From positions 398,277-462,276 of the forward strand of contig MU385744.1 in NCBI GenBank assembly GCA_022497155.1: a DNA stretch of 64,000 nucleotides, in the 5' to 3' direction. Under the pieces are notes generated by a model. That model saw nothing but the letters and a program-made list of their open reading frames with translations, was not told the origin of the DNA and searched no databases. This DNA is from Whalleya microplaca. Taxonomy: Eukaryota > Ascomycota > Sordariomycetes > Xylariales > Xylariaceae. The position numbers and the translations under genes were made by a program. Shown piece by piece: positions 48,624-57,777 of the stretch. Numbering within the stretch: the first letter of the stretch is position 1; each line of letters opens with the position of its first letter.

Positions 48624-48865
48624 TGTTATAACATAAGCTTTATAAAGTATTATAAAGCTTTATAAGCTATAGCATACCCTAAGCTTTATATATGTGACTT
48701 ATTAAACCACATGCTTAATTAAATAGCTTAGGTAATTAAGTGAGGAGGTTTTTTTAAGTCAGGCTGTCATATAATAATTAGCTAACCTTTTATTCCTTAC
48801 TTTATAATTTTTAGTAATATATATTTATTACATAACACGCGCCGCCTTTTTTTTAAGCCGTTATA
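48624..48865 (+). repeat. Right LTR of the outer element
   Basis: 242 bp, TGTTATAACATAAGC to AGCCGTTATA. It is strongly C-to-T and G-to-A mutated compared with the left copy over the first 100 bases. Confidence 0.8.
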
Positions 48866-49264
48866 ATCGCGTTATTTTATAAAGTTATTTAATATTATAA
48901 AATAAAAGGTATAATGTAACTTTAAAGTAAATATTTATAAAGTAAACGCGAGCGACGTTAATAAAGTAAATATAATTAAAAATAATAAGTTTAAAGTTTA
49001 TAATATAAGCGTTTTTTAAATTAAAACTGCCGTTTAAATGTAAAAAAACATAAATAATTATAATATAATAAAAAATAATATTATAAAATAAATATATAAA
49101 GTAATAAATAATATAATTATTATATAAAAAAATAATTAAAAGGTTATATTTTAAATAACTTTTATATATATAATTTTAATAAAAGATTTTAATAAATAAC
49201 AATAATGTTATAAAATAATAATAAATAACGACAGTATATTTAAAGCGATAGCATATTTAAAGCG
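48866..49264. other. AT-rich tail outside the outer element
   Basis: About 400 bases of AT-rich, RIP-like sequence continuing past the element end. It is either another degraded repeat or RIP spread. The sentence-like repeat TATTTAAAGCGA occurs twice near 49,235-49,265. Confidence 0.45.
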
Positions 49265-49480
49265 ACATATCACGGTGTGTGGTAATTGCTAGAGGCAAAG
49301 GCTCTAATATTACTAGCTGTTATATTGAAATCGCAAGATGAGGAAAAGAGGAACAAATTTCCTAAGTGCGCGCTAAGGAAATTCGTTCAAGAGGACCCCG
49401 CCGGGCTAACCCCGGTGGGTGACTAATTCATGCACGGGCCACATACCACAGGTGGTCCGTGTGGACCGTGACTTGACGGC
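49265..49480. repeat. Short palindromic element related to 35,036-35,270
   Basis: It has GCTAGAGGCA, then a small inverted repeat AATTTCCT (49,356-49,363) / AGGAAATT (49,376-49,383), CCCCGCCGGGC, and a larger hairpin from CACGG (49,433) to CCGTG (49,470) around CAGGTGGTC. Composition is normal, not RIP-like. Confidence 0.4.
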
Positions 49481-49627
49481 ATATTCGAAGCGACGGCATA
49501 AGCGACCGGAAAAAAAAAAACTATTCCCATCCTTAGAAGTCTTCACACCTTAATGTCGAGAACTTGGATTTTTATTTTTTTTTTCCACAGCTTAAAACAC
49601 CAACGCTCGACGACGACAATATTCACG

Positions 49628-50424
49628 ATGTCGAACTAACGCACTCCCCTTGCCCCTTTGTCCGCCAACGCCGTCGCCCTCCCCATTAAAAGAAAGTGGG
49701 ATGACGACTTCGACAAGAACGCGCCGACGTCCGCTTAACGCCCATATACCCTCACCCCAACTTCTCCTCCTCCACCAGCCGGTGCTATAGTTAGCGCCGG
49801 TTTCGAGTCTTGGCTCGCCGCCCTCCCTCCCGCCATGTTAGGAACACTTGGTGGCTCCGGGTCGGAGTTAAAAATGCCCATGTGGCATGGCGACGGGAGA
49901 AAGCTGACTTGGCGAAAGTTCGCGGAGGAGGTAAGTTAAAAAGCATACCGACAAAGATCACCAGTATTATTATTACTAAATACGCGTACCTTAAGCATTT
50001 TTATTTTTATGAAATCGCTTAAGGGTAACTTACTCTAAGGTAATTCACTCTAGGGTAAGTTTCGCTATATTAACGCGGTGGGGCGCAGATCACCGAGAAA
50101 GTCTCCCTGACCAACCCCGCCGCCACCATCCACGACTGCTGGATAGTATCCGGCGTCGAAACAGATACGGCGGGATATCCCGTCAAGAAACTCTCAGCCC
50201 GGGGTAGCGCCAACAAGTGGCCGCTTCACCGCATCATGTTCTTCTTGTCCGCACCACACCAACTCCAACACGCGCCGTCGAGAGACCACCAAGTTGCCCA
50301 CCGGTGTGGGCGTGGCCGGTACAACTTTGCCACGGGAGTGAAGGTGTCGTGTATAAACCCGCACCACCTCACGGTACCCTTGCACCGTGTGTCGGTTAAT
50401 ATTTATGTAAACTGTATTAGCTAA
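49628..50424 (+). pseudogene. Broken gene with His-Me endonuclease-like zinc-binding domain; two CAA-to-TAA-type stops
   Basis: Exons 49628-49930 and 50089-50424 (158-nt GTAAGT...CAG intron) form one frame of 213 codons including the stop. The frame is interrupted by TAA at 49,637 and 49,736. Between the stops the reading is coherent (RTPLAPLSANAVALPIKRKW). Both stops are one C-to-T step from CAA (Gln), the change RIP makes at CpA, and the gene lies less than 1 kb outside the RIP-affected block. The second exon ends with HRCGRG...SCINPHHLTV, resembling the zinc-binding loop of His-Me finger homing endonucleases (His, Cys, Cys-x-Asn-Pro-x-His). A shorter intact protein could start at the ATG near 49,834. 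Function unknown. Confidence 0.6.
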
Positions 50425-50429
50425 GCTTA

Positions 50430-50565
50430 TGTTGAATTGAGGGTTAAGGACTGGTATAGTACAAGGCACAAATAGTAGCATTGTGTATATATAGCAGGCC
50501 ATCTGCCACTCTAGAATAGCTGAACCTCAAGTCAATCTAAGCCTCATTAACCCTGTATTTCAACA
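50430..50565 (+). mobile_element. 136-bp solo LTR-like (or MITE-like) element with perfect 5-bp target duplication
   Basis: Ends are TGTTGAATTGAGGGTTAA and, inverted, TGTTGAAATACAGGGTTAA, a terminal inverted repeat of about 19 bp. The flanks are GCTTA on both sides (50,425-50,429 and 50,566-50,570). TATATATA lies in the middle. The TG...CA ends and 5-bp duplication fit a solo LTR. The long inverted termini would also suit a MITE. It sits one base-group after the stop codon of the broken gene. A second, split copy is at 26,935-27,339. Confidence 0.7.
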
Positions 50566-50570
50566 GCTTA

Positions 50571-51508
50571 CACATATTCCTTTTATAACCCTCACTAATT
50601 TAAGAACTACATGGAATAAAACTCCTGAACTTTAGTTCTATTATTTATTCGCTTCGCCTGTGTTGCTAAATGAACTCATTTGAACACCTCATCTCTGACT
50701 TTATAGCGGTATTGTTGAAATTAAGCTAATAGAGCGAATACCAATAGTGCTGTTAGGAACTAGACTAAACTCGCTCTATACGTACCTAGCCACAGCTCTT
50801 GGGAAGGCATCCCTAACAGTAGCGATCGGTTGCCGCTGATACTTTTTACGACGACTAACTTATTATTTAGGTAGTGCACGAGTCCCTTGGTCGAGTTCTC
50901 AGTGAATCTATCAGGTTGTGGGTGTGTAAACCATAAAATGTCTTGAATCTTGTTGGAGATGATATACGTTCCTGGTGTCTAGTGATGATGTCTCCCTCAT
51001 GAAAACTACTAGGTACGACACTCATAGCCTACATCTATTTTCAACACACATGGTGTGGTCTGAACATACTGTAACGGTGATTACACAGGTAGCCACAGCA
51101 GCCCTTCTCCAGTGTTCTCTTTAAAAGAAATGACTAAAGAACAATGTTACCCAACCTTATAATGTCCATCTGCCACCCCCTGCATTTGATTTACTACTAG
51201 CAGATTTATTAAATAATTCGACTGTAGTATATGGCTACTCGGAATTCGATGATCAAAAGGTGACAGAGGCTTGTATACGTAGCCGAATAGCCTTGGAAAG
51301 TACCTATCTTTGTTAAGGGACCAGACAGACGTTTTGTTTAAGACAATACACTTGGACATAGACTACGACGTTGAATTCCAATCACCATAGAGGTTAGTTG
51401 AACAATCAGAGGTAATATAAAATAATTTATTGCCGGCGAGTAAGTTCTCTCTCATACAAACCAAGCACGCCGTGGCAATTTGATCGAGGTAAGACAAAGA
51501 TCACAGCA
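50571..51508. other. Intergenic region, no gene seen
   Basis: About 940 bases. A 68-bp stretch with TGTTAGG/CCTAACA ends lies at 50,751-50,818, without a target duplication. Otherwise nothing is recognised. Confidence 0.45.
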
Positions 51509-51994
51509 ATGGCAACAATGAATCCCCCGATACCAAAAACGACGAATCGTATGGACATTACCTTTATTTGTAGCGATCCGCCGCCTTCACCTGAAGGTGA
51601 ATGTTCTCGACCGCATTTAGAACAAAGCAGTGCACCTCCACTGCCTGCAAGTGGCGTGTGTACTTGGTGGGCCTGTACACAAGCCCCGGTTCATGGCTCA
51701 AAAAGGTGCCCGTCTCACCGCTACAAGAAACGAATGAGCGAGGGAGAAAAAGTTTGTGATTGCACAAAGTGCAGCAAAGAGTATCGCCGAGAATATGATC
51801 AAGGATTATATCATGACTGGTTGGCGAAAGGTTTATGTCCAAGGTGTCACGAGCACTCGATACTTGAGGTACCTGGGACTACCCAGTGCAAAAAATGCCG
51901 AATTAAAGCTCAGAAGAGGCGAGAAGAGAAGAAGCGGGCTAAAGCAAAGAGAGTTGCACAAGAGGCTGCTTGCGCAGAAGGCAACCATGTTTAG
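51509..51994 (+). CDS. Hypothetical Cys/His-rich zinc-binding protein (161 aa)
   Basis: A single-exon frame. After a Pro/Ser-rich N-terminus come cysteine clusters typical of zinc binding: CTWWACTQAPVHGSKRCPSH (C-x4-C-x9-C-x2-H, residues about 51-70), then CDCTKC, GLCPRC and TQCKKC. The end is a long basic helix (KAQKRREEKKRAKAKR) that may bind nucleic acid. I do not recognise a named family; similar fungal proteins with WLAKGLCPRC-type motifs are uncharacterised. Two start codons (51509 and the Met at residue 4) are possible. The frame has unbroken coding character over its length. No adjacent gene suggests a role. Confidence 0.6.
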   Translation: MATMNPPIPKTTNRMDITFICSDPPPSPEGECSRPHLEQSSAPPLPASGVCTWWACTQAPVHGSKRCPSHRYKKRMSEGEKVCDCTKCSKEYRREYDQGLYHDWLAKGLCPRCHEHSILEVPGTTQCKKCRIKAQKRREEKKRAKAKRVAQEAACAEGNHV

Positions 51995-52408
51995 GTGACT
52001 GCCCATAGTTAAACCTTTGATGTCATTTTGGGATAGAATTAGTACTAGGTGAACGTCCAAGTTCATTTAGTGGCTGTTTAATCCATTACACCAACCCAGC
52101 ATTATACATGACACCATAGGCAATCCGCAAGAGTGACAAAGCATTGTTACACTGTGAATATACATAGAACTTTAATAGAGCACACACGTCTGATTCAATT
52201 ATATTTTGGCTGTTCTTCGGGCCGATTTCTGCCTAAATTCAAATGTCTTGACAAGTCAGTAGTTGAAACTCCAAAGATTATTTGAACGAGGTATTTGCCG
52301 GCTTCAAATTCCGTATAGCAGAATCCTATAAGTAGGCAAAGCCCAAGTTACAGCATAGCTTAATGAAGCCTTCTACATGCCCAGGAGGTTGATAAGAGAT
52401 ACATACAG
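51995..52408. other. Intergenic region before the SDR relic
   Basis: About 410 bases. No frame matching the upstream part of the SDR could be found here. An acceptor-like ATACATACAG ends at 52,408. Confidence 0.4.
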
Positions 52409-52696
52409 TTCACTGTTTCGGTCAACATTGGCAGTGTAAAGACAGACCTCTTTGCATGTGAGCACGGAGACGACTACATGCGCCATCTAGCAACCGTCAT
52501 TGCACCCGAGTCGGCATGTTCAGTCGAAGACGGAGCCAAAAATCAGCTCTAGACGGCTACTTCTAATGTTACTAGTAGTTCGTACTACAAACTTATTGGG
52601 GTTGGTGGAATAGAGACTGGTTACGTGCTTGATAAGGAGCTGGTCAAGAAGCTCTGGGAAAGGACCGAAGTGGAGTTGCAAGGCAAGGCGTTGTAG
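52409..52696 (+). pseudogene. Orphan last exon of a short-chain dehydrogenase, with internal stop
   Basis: One frame of 96 codons reads VNIGSVKTDLF (the post-active-site VNPGxVxT region), VEDGAKNQL, a TAG at 52,550, then SSSYYKLIGVGG and KLWERTEVELQGKAL. This is the C-terminal third of a fungal SDR. The Rossmann domain and YxxxK site are missing. TAG is one G-to-A step from TGG (Trp), the residue often found after KNQL in such proteins. It begins right after a splice-acceptor-like CAG. It is a gene relic, of a different subfamily from the SDR at 21.4-22.6 kb. Confidence 0.65.
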
Positions 52697-53454
52697 ATGG
52701 GGCTGACTACCATGCAGCGTTTCCATTAAGTCAAATCGAATCAAACCACATCATTGAATTTTTCAATTGACTTGAAGCTATTCACGCTTGATTTGATGGG
52801 CAATACGCTAAATTCCCCCAAATTTCCCCCTGAATCCTGAATCCACTTGAAAAACTCGTCGAGAAATGACCTGAACTACAAAATTGTTAGGTGAGGCTTA
52901 AGGGTGTAATATGAATTAGCATTTAAAATGTGTCAGAAGTATAGGACATTAGATAGGTAGTTCAGATTTGATTAAGTAGTAGGAAGCACCAGGAATTTGT
53001 GACGATAGACGATCATATACTCATTGGAACTAAATTCAGTTATCGCCGTCAAATGCAGAAAATTCAGCTCATTTTGGTATGTAGAATATGTTTTACAGGA
53101 GGGAAATGCTACTCTCCCTGTCGAGCTGGGAATAACCCATCAGCGAAGCTTTCACCCTTCGAAACCCTTAATTGTGGTCTTCCAAGAGCTTTAGTCCGAT
53201 CGCCATTATAGGTATTACCCTATTTTATTTTCTAATTGCCACGCGCAGAAAATTATTAGCAAAGTATTGAGACTGTTGAAGAACACCATTGCCATGCAAG
53301 CCACCAAGCCACACTGTGATACCGCAGATAATGCATAACATGAGCGGTATCAGGAGTCACAATGGGCCTTAGAAGGCCCTAGACTTTTGGTAACCGGCAT
53401 TTGGCTTTATTCAGTAACCATTTCCAGTATTCTACGCCTATTATTTCACAATTC
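52697..53454. other. Intergenic region, no gene seen
   Basis: About 760 bases, short open frames only. It probably holds the 3' UTR of the UPF0261 gene. Confidence 0.5.
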
Positions 53455-54723
53455 CTAACTTGAACTTGACTGCTTAACTAGCTCTTTTAGCCTCTGGGCT
53501 ACACCGTCAGACCACTTCTTCTCGTTGATATCGAAATCAACCTCTACGACCTTTATATCGCTACCATTGAGTTCATTCGTTATGGCATTAAAGAGCGCCT
53601 CGTCCGCTGCTTTATCATGGAATGCTTGACCCTCAACAGCAATCGCGCTGATACCTTTCTGAGGAAGCCATACCTCGGTCAGCTCAGGCTTTGTGCAATT
53701 CCTCTTGAGCCTAGAAGCTAACCTCCTTCCAAGCTCCTGGCACTCCCCGTCATTTGTCCGCATAAGTGTTACAGACGGGTTGTGCTCAAACAGCTTCCTC
53801 CCCTGGAACTTCATGGGAACAGTTTCTTTGGGGCCGAAATTCACCATATCTAAAGCGCCAACGCTGATAATCTGGGGCAAGCCCGCTTTCGCAGCAGCCG
53901 TTAGTCTACTCTCACCGGCACTGAAGACACCACCGACCAACTCGTCGGCCAGCTCGGTGGTGGTCAAATCCAGGATGCCATCTAGCCGTCCTTCTCTTAC
54001 TAACCGCTCCATGGCACGTCCGCCTGCACCAGTGGCATGGAACACGTAGACCTCGAAGCCTTGATTTTCTAACCATGCCCGTGCGGCCTCAACCCCTTTT
54101 GTAGTGACGCCGAACATGGTAATACCGATCCCCTTTTTCTCCGTCCCCGTCTTGGCTCTCCTACCTCTCTCGACGTACGCCTTGGCCATCCCCACGATGG
54201 CCGCAGCTGCGTTCTCCACCACGGCCTTCAATACCTCGTTGAGTCCGGCGATGTCGACGACACTGTACATCATGGTGATGTCCGACTCCGCGACGTACGA
54301 GCTCGTGTCGCCCGAGGCGACCGTGGAGACGATCAGCTTCGGGAAGGTCAGCGGGAGCTCCCGCATCACGGCGGCCGCGATGCTGGTCCCGCCGCTCCCG
54401 CCGAGGGCGATAATCGCCTGGATCTGCCCCTGAGCGTGCAGTTGCCGGACAGTGCGGATGGCCCCACTGGTCATGGTTTTGACGACTTGGCCGCGCGGGA
54501 GCGATTGCAGGGGTCCATCCTCCCCTTGGTACCCGCTGGCTTTCAGAACTTCCGGTTGCGGTACGGTGATGGCTTCATGGTTTGTCGGACTCCGCCCTGC
54601 ATCGATTAAGACGACGTTGGCCGATGGGGCGTGGTGGAGTATCTGAGATCGGAGATAGAGGTACTCGGGCAGCTTTGTATCCAGCGTACCGATCACCGCA
54701 ATCGACGTTTCGGGACTAGCCAT
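53455..54723 (-). CDS. UPF0261 / Tm-1-like ATP-binding domain protein
   Basis: A single-exon frame of 422 residues, full length for UPF0261. Family landmarks are IAVIGTLDTKLPEYLYLRSQI at the start, IIALGGSGGTSIAAAVMREL, VSTVASGDTSSYV, ITMMYSVVDIAGLN, a G-rich stretch FHATGAGGRAMERL and ILDLTTTELADEL. In plants this domain is the N-terminal half of Tm-1, where it binds ATP and the C-terminal half is a TIM barrel. Here the TIM-barrel half is the adjacent, divergent gene. The native biochemical role in fungi is not established. Starts of the two genes are 282 bp apart, suggesting shared control. Confidence 0.93.
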   Translation of the reverse strand: MASPETSIAVIGTLDTKLPEYLYLRSQILHHAPSANVVLIDAGRSPTNHEAITVPQPEVLKASGYQGEDGPLQSLPRGQVVKTMTSGAIRTVRQLHAQGQIQAIIALGGSGGTSIAAAVMRELPLTFPKLIVSTVASGDTSSYVAESDITMMYSVVDIAGLNEVLKAVVENAAAAIVGMAKAYVERGRRAKTGTEKKGIGITMFGVTTKGVEAARAWLENQGFEVYVFHATGAGGRAMERLVREGRLDGILDLTTTELADELVGGVFSAGESRLTAAAKAGLPQIISVGALDMVNFGPKETVPMKFQGRKLFEHNPSVTLMRTNDGECQELGRRLASRLKRNCTKPELTEVWLPQKGISAIAVEGQAFHDKAADEALFNAITNELNGSDIKVVEVDFDINEKKWSDGVAQRLKELVKQSSSS

Positions 54724-55005
54724 AATGACTTACATCACTAAAATCTCCCCGAAAAGCCACTTGGGTCATATGTCTGGTGTCTTCACAGCTCTAGTGTTGC
54801 TGGTCGTATGTATGTGGACGGGAAAAGAAAGTACGCATATGACTTAATCAGCCACAGGTGGGGAAGAGGCGGGACGGGACGTCGGGGCGGCTGCATGCAT
54901 TACGTATCAGATCTGACGAAGGCGCCGCCACCTCCGAACCATTCGCTCTTACTCCTCCCAACCACGGGAACATTCACGCCACCGCCGTCCCTACACCAGC
55001 GCAAC
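54724..55005. promoter_or_regulatory. Bidirectional promoter of the Tm-1-like gene pair
   Basis: 282 bases between the ATGs of two divergent genes whose products are domains of one protein in plants. It includes GC-rich blocks and a poly-purine start. No specific binding motif is claimed. Confidence 0.55.
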
Positions 55006-55842
55006 ATGGCTCCGATTCCCCGTCAAGAGATCCTGCAGCGCCTGAGAAATGTCATCTCGTCGCACCGCCCGATCGTCGGCGCGGGCGCCGGCATTGGCCT
55101 GTCCGCCAAATTCGTCGAGGCGGGCGGCGTCGACCTGATCATCATCTACAACTCGGGCCGCTTCCGGATGGCCGGGCGCGGCTCGCTGGCGGGGCTGATG
55201 CCGTACGGCGACGCGAACGCGATCGTCGTCGACATGGCGAAGGAGGTGCTGCCCGTCGTGAAGGACACGCCGGTGCTCGCGGGCGTGTGCGGCACGGATC
55301 CGTTCCGCGACATGCGGCAGTTCCTGCGCCAGCTGAAGGAGTTGGGGTTCAGCGGCGTGCAGAATTTTCCCACCGTCGGCCTCATTGATGGGTCGTTCAG
55401 GGCGAATCTCGAGGAGACGGAGATGGGATATGCGTTGGAAGTCGAGATGGTGCGGATCGCTCATGAGTTGGACTTGGTCACGTCGCCGTATGTTTTCAAT
55501 GTTGAAGAGGCCGTGAGCATGACGAAGGCTGGTGCCGATATCATTGTTGCGCACATGGGTTTGACTACGAGTAAAGGGATTGGTGCCAAGACTGGGAAGA
55601 GTCTAGATGACTGTGTAAAGCTGATACAAGATATCCGGGAGTCAGCTGTGAAAGTAAGAGAGGATGTGATCGTCTTGTGTCATGGTGGACCAATCGCCGA
55701 GGTGCAGGACGCAGAGTATGTCCTCTCACGAACTAAGGGGGTGCATGGATTCTTTGGAGCGAGTAGCATGGAGCGCATCCCCGTCGAAGTCGCCATCACG
55801 AATAACACGAAAAAGTTCAAGGAGATTCATATAGCAGACTAG
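55006..55842 (+). CDS. TIM-barrel signal transduction protein (PF09370 type), Tm-1 C-terminal-like
   Basis: A single-exon frame of 278 residues from the ATG at 55006. The frame is open further upstream (to 54808), but that part is low-complexity and overlaps the promoter. The start [14 protein letters not shown] leads into the barrel: [72 protein letters not shown] and [16 protein letters not shown]. This family is related to phosphoenolpyruvate mutase-like barrels. The first 350 bases are much more GC-rich than the rest. It probably works with the divergent UPF0261 protein, because plants fuse the two. Confidence 0.92.
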   Translation: MAPIPRQEILQRLRNVISSHRPIVGAGAGIGLSAKFVEAGGVDLIIIYNSGRFRMAGRGSLAGLMPYGDANAIVVDMAKEVLPVVKDTPVLAGVCGTDPFRDMRQFLRQLKELGFSGVQNFPTVGLIDGSFRANLEETEMGYALEVEMVRIAHELDLVTSPYVFNVEEAVSMTKAGADIIVAHMGLTTSKGIGAKTGKSLDDCVKLIQDIRESAVKVREDVIVLCHGGPIAEVQDAEYVLSRTKGVHGFFGASSMERIPVEVAITNNTKKFKEIHIAD

Positions 55843-56012
55843 AGTTTCCCAGAGTACCTAGGCATCTCTAAGCACAATAGGGACATAGACCGATATCACA
55901 CCACATGAAAACTTTCCAGCATCCTTGAAAAACGAAACTCGATATTCATTTTCTTAAGTTACAATATCCTGGCCACTTATTTATTTCTGATAGATAAACC
56001 CCTGGATCCTCA

Positions 56013-57777
56013 TTAGCATTTACAGCTTTCGTTCCTGGACACACACTTACCGGCGACCTGCCAGCGCCTTCCAATCAGCTGCAGAAGTTCCACCGTATCC
56101 TTCAGCCACGTAGCCGCATCCGAATCCTCGTCTTCGAGGATGAACCACTCGCTTTCACCCGCCGCAGCGTACAAGCAATGGCACAGGAGCGGGCTGAGCC
56201 TGCTTTGCTGGCTGGCATCAGCCTTGACGAATTCAAGAATCCCCCTCGCAAGTTGCCAGGTGGCCTTGGTTACTTCGGGGATGCCTGCCATGGCCTCTCG
56301 CTGCATCTCTGCTTCCTCGGAGGATCTATTGTGATTGCTCGAGTATGTCTCATTGCAAGCGTAGATGTCGTACAGGATGAGGCGAGCAGAAAAGCACAAG
56401 GCTAACGCTACGGATAGAGAGCCAATGGGAGCAGATATGTCGTTAGAGATGTTGTGGAGATGCGACGATAGAGATGCGAGGATCGAGTGGAGTTGCTTGG
56501 CCTCGGGTATCCGAAAGCCGGGCGCGATGTTCGCGGTGGTTTCGTCGCGGTGCTGTAAGACGCGACCAAGCACGTGCGCCGCCTGGCACACATTGGCGAA
56601 CGACCCCAGGCTCGTGTCATCGGAGAACGAAGATGCGAATAGGGGTTCGTTAAAGCCAATTGCACCCTCGTCCCACTGCGCTTCGGGGGACGGCAGGAGC
56701 TCTCCTGGACTCGGCTCAGGGGCCGATAGGGGCAGACCATTAACGCCTTGGTTGACGATCCTAGATATAAGTGAGATGGTGCAGACGGTTTGATACCTTA
56801 GTGAGGGAAAGCCAACCTGTCAAGACAGAAGACAGCCCAGAAGGCACGCCTTTCCTCCTCTCGCGCAGTCCATGTGACTGTTCCCATGAACAGCTGGGCC
56901 GCGTGCTTACGGTCGTGAAATCCCATCATGATACTTAGCCTCGTAGCATGACCAACACGCAGATATGCAGCTGGATATATCGCGTGGCCAATTTCGTAAA
57001 TAGAGAGTAGTATGATAGATTGCAGGAGTTGAAGAGACGGCAGGCATGCGTTCTCTATTTTCAGTAAGATCTCCTGCACGCTTCCGTACAGGTGATTTGC
57101 TGCGGCCGGTGTGTCCGGTGGCAGGGGCTCCGACACCAGCTTCATGCAGAGGAACAGCAGCGTCGAGACCCCGTCTGCGGCTAGCCCAGTTTCCAGCATG
57201 CTCCGGCGAATGCGCTTCGTGCTCAGGATAGGCAGCCATGGATGGATAGCGGAGAAGTATTCTTCGTAGAGCGTATGCGCCTCCAATGAGAGATCAAGGG
57301 AGAATGTCCCGATATTGGTGAAGTGACTACAGTCGGAGGGCAGCAGCTTGGTGAAGGCTTCGGAGTCGAGGAAGTACAGAGCTGGAAAGGCGCTGGTGCG
57401 ACCCTGCTCCGATGCCCCATTCTCAGAGACGCTTAGCTGAGGCCTTGAGGGTGAGCTGCCCAGGCTTTGTAAATCGTCTCTCACATCCCCACTGGAAATG
57501 TTGGCGCCTAGTTCTATATCCGAAGCTGCACATGCATCTAGCACCCGCGACGGATATGTGCACGGTTTACCGAGCCGAAGACACTAATAATGGTGTCAAT
57601 ATCTGCAGATTATGGGGTTCCCTTACTAGACCGTCACTCACCAACGAACAGGATGGTAGCTCTTTTGGACACTTCCGTTTCAATCTCCTATGGATTATGA
57701 GTGAGTAGCGAGTAGGTGAGGAGCTAATAGACACCGTACCGACATGCGTTACACGCAAATCTCGCTCTGCGGTCCAT
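56013..57777 (-). CDS. Zn2Cys6 transcription factor with Fungal_trans domain
   Basis: Exons 57777-57740, 57687-57642, 57583-56817 and 56760-56013 give 532 residues. Two tiny first exons build the zinc cluster: CNACRRLKRKCPKELPSCSLC then LRLGKPC. The spacing is C-x2-C-x6-C-x6-C-x2-C-x6-C, exactly canonical, which fixes both splices and the start. The middle-homology region follows: LYEEYFSAIHPWLPIL, LLSIYEIGHAIYPAAYLRVGHA, RLSIMMGFHD and REEERRAFWAVFCLDR. This is a nuclear regulator of unknown targets. Palindromes with CCG/CGG half-sites lie 66-400 bp upstream and could be its own operators. Kynurenine monooxygenase is encoded on the same strand upstream. Confidence 0.88.

Larger units (their letters stand above)
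34524..48865 (+). mobile_element. Outer LTR retroelement, RIP-degraded, carrying a nested element
   Basis: Direct LTRs lie at 34,524-34,764 (241 bp) and 48,624-48,865 (242 bp), at a constant 14,100-bp offset until a single-base indel near the end. Ends are TGTCACGGC and AGCCGTTATA (from -ACA). Flanks are GTCGC (34,519-34,523) and ATCGC (48,866-48,870), a 5-bp target duplication differing by one G/A change. Purine-rich AAGGGGATAA directly before the right LTR is a candidate polypurine tract, giving plus orientation. Without the inner element the length is about 2.86 kb, too short for a full gag-pol. A Cys/His cluster near 47,980-48,070 hints at a gag-like knuckle, with low confidence. Reading frames are destroyed. 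Confidence 0.75.

Noticed and set aside
50751..50818. 68-bp segment with TGTTAGG...CCTAACA ends
   Set aside because: The flanks (AGTGC and GTAGC) do not match, so an insertion is not supported; it may be a chance inverted repeat.
54808..55005. N-terminal extension of the TIM-barrel frame
   Set aside because: It is open but low in complexity and overlaps the shared promoter; the protein family begins at the ATG at 55,006.
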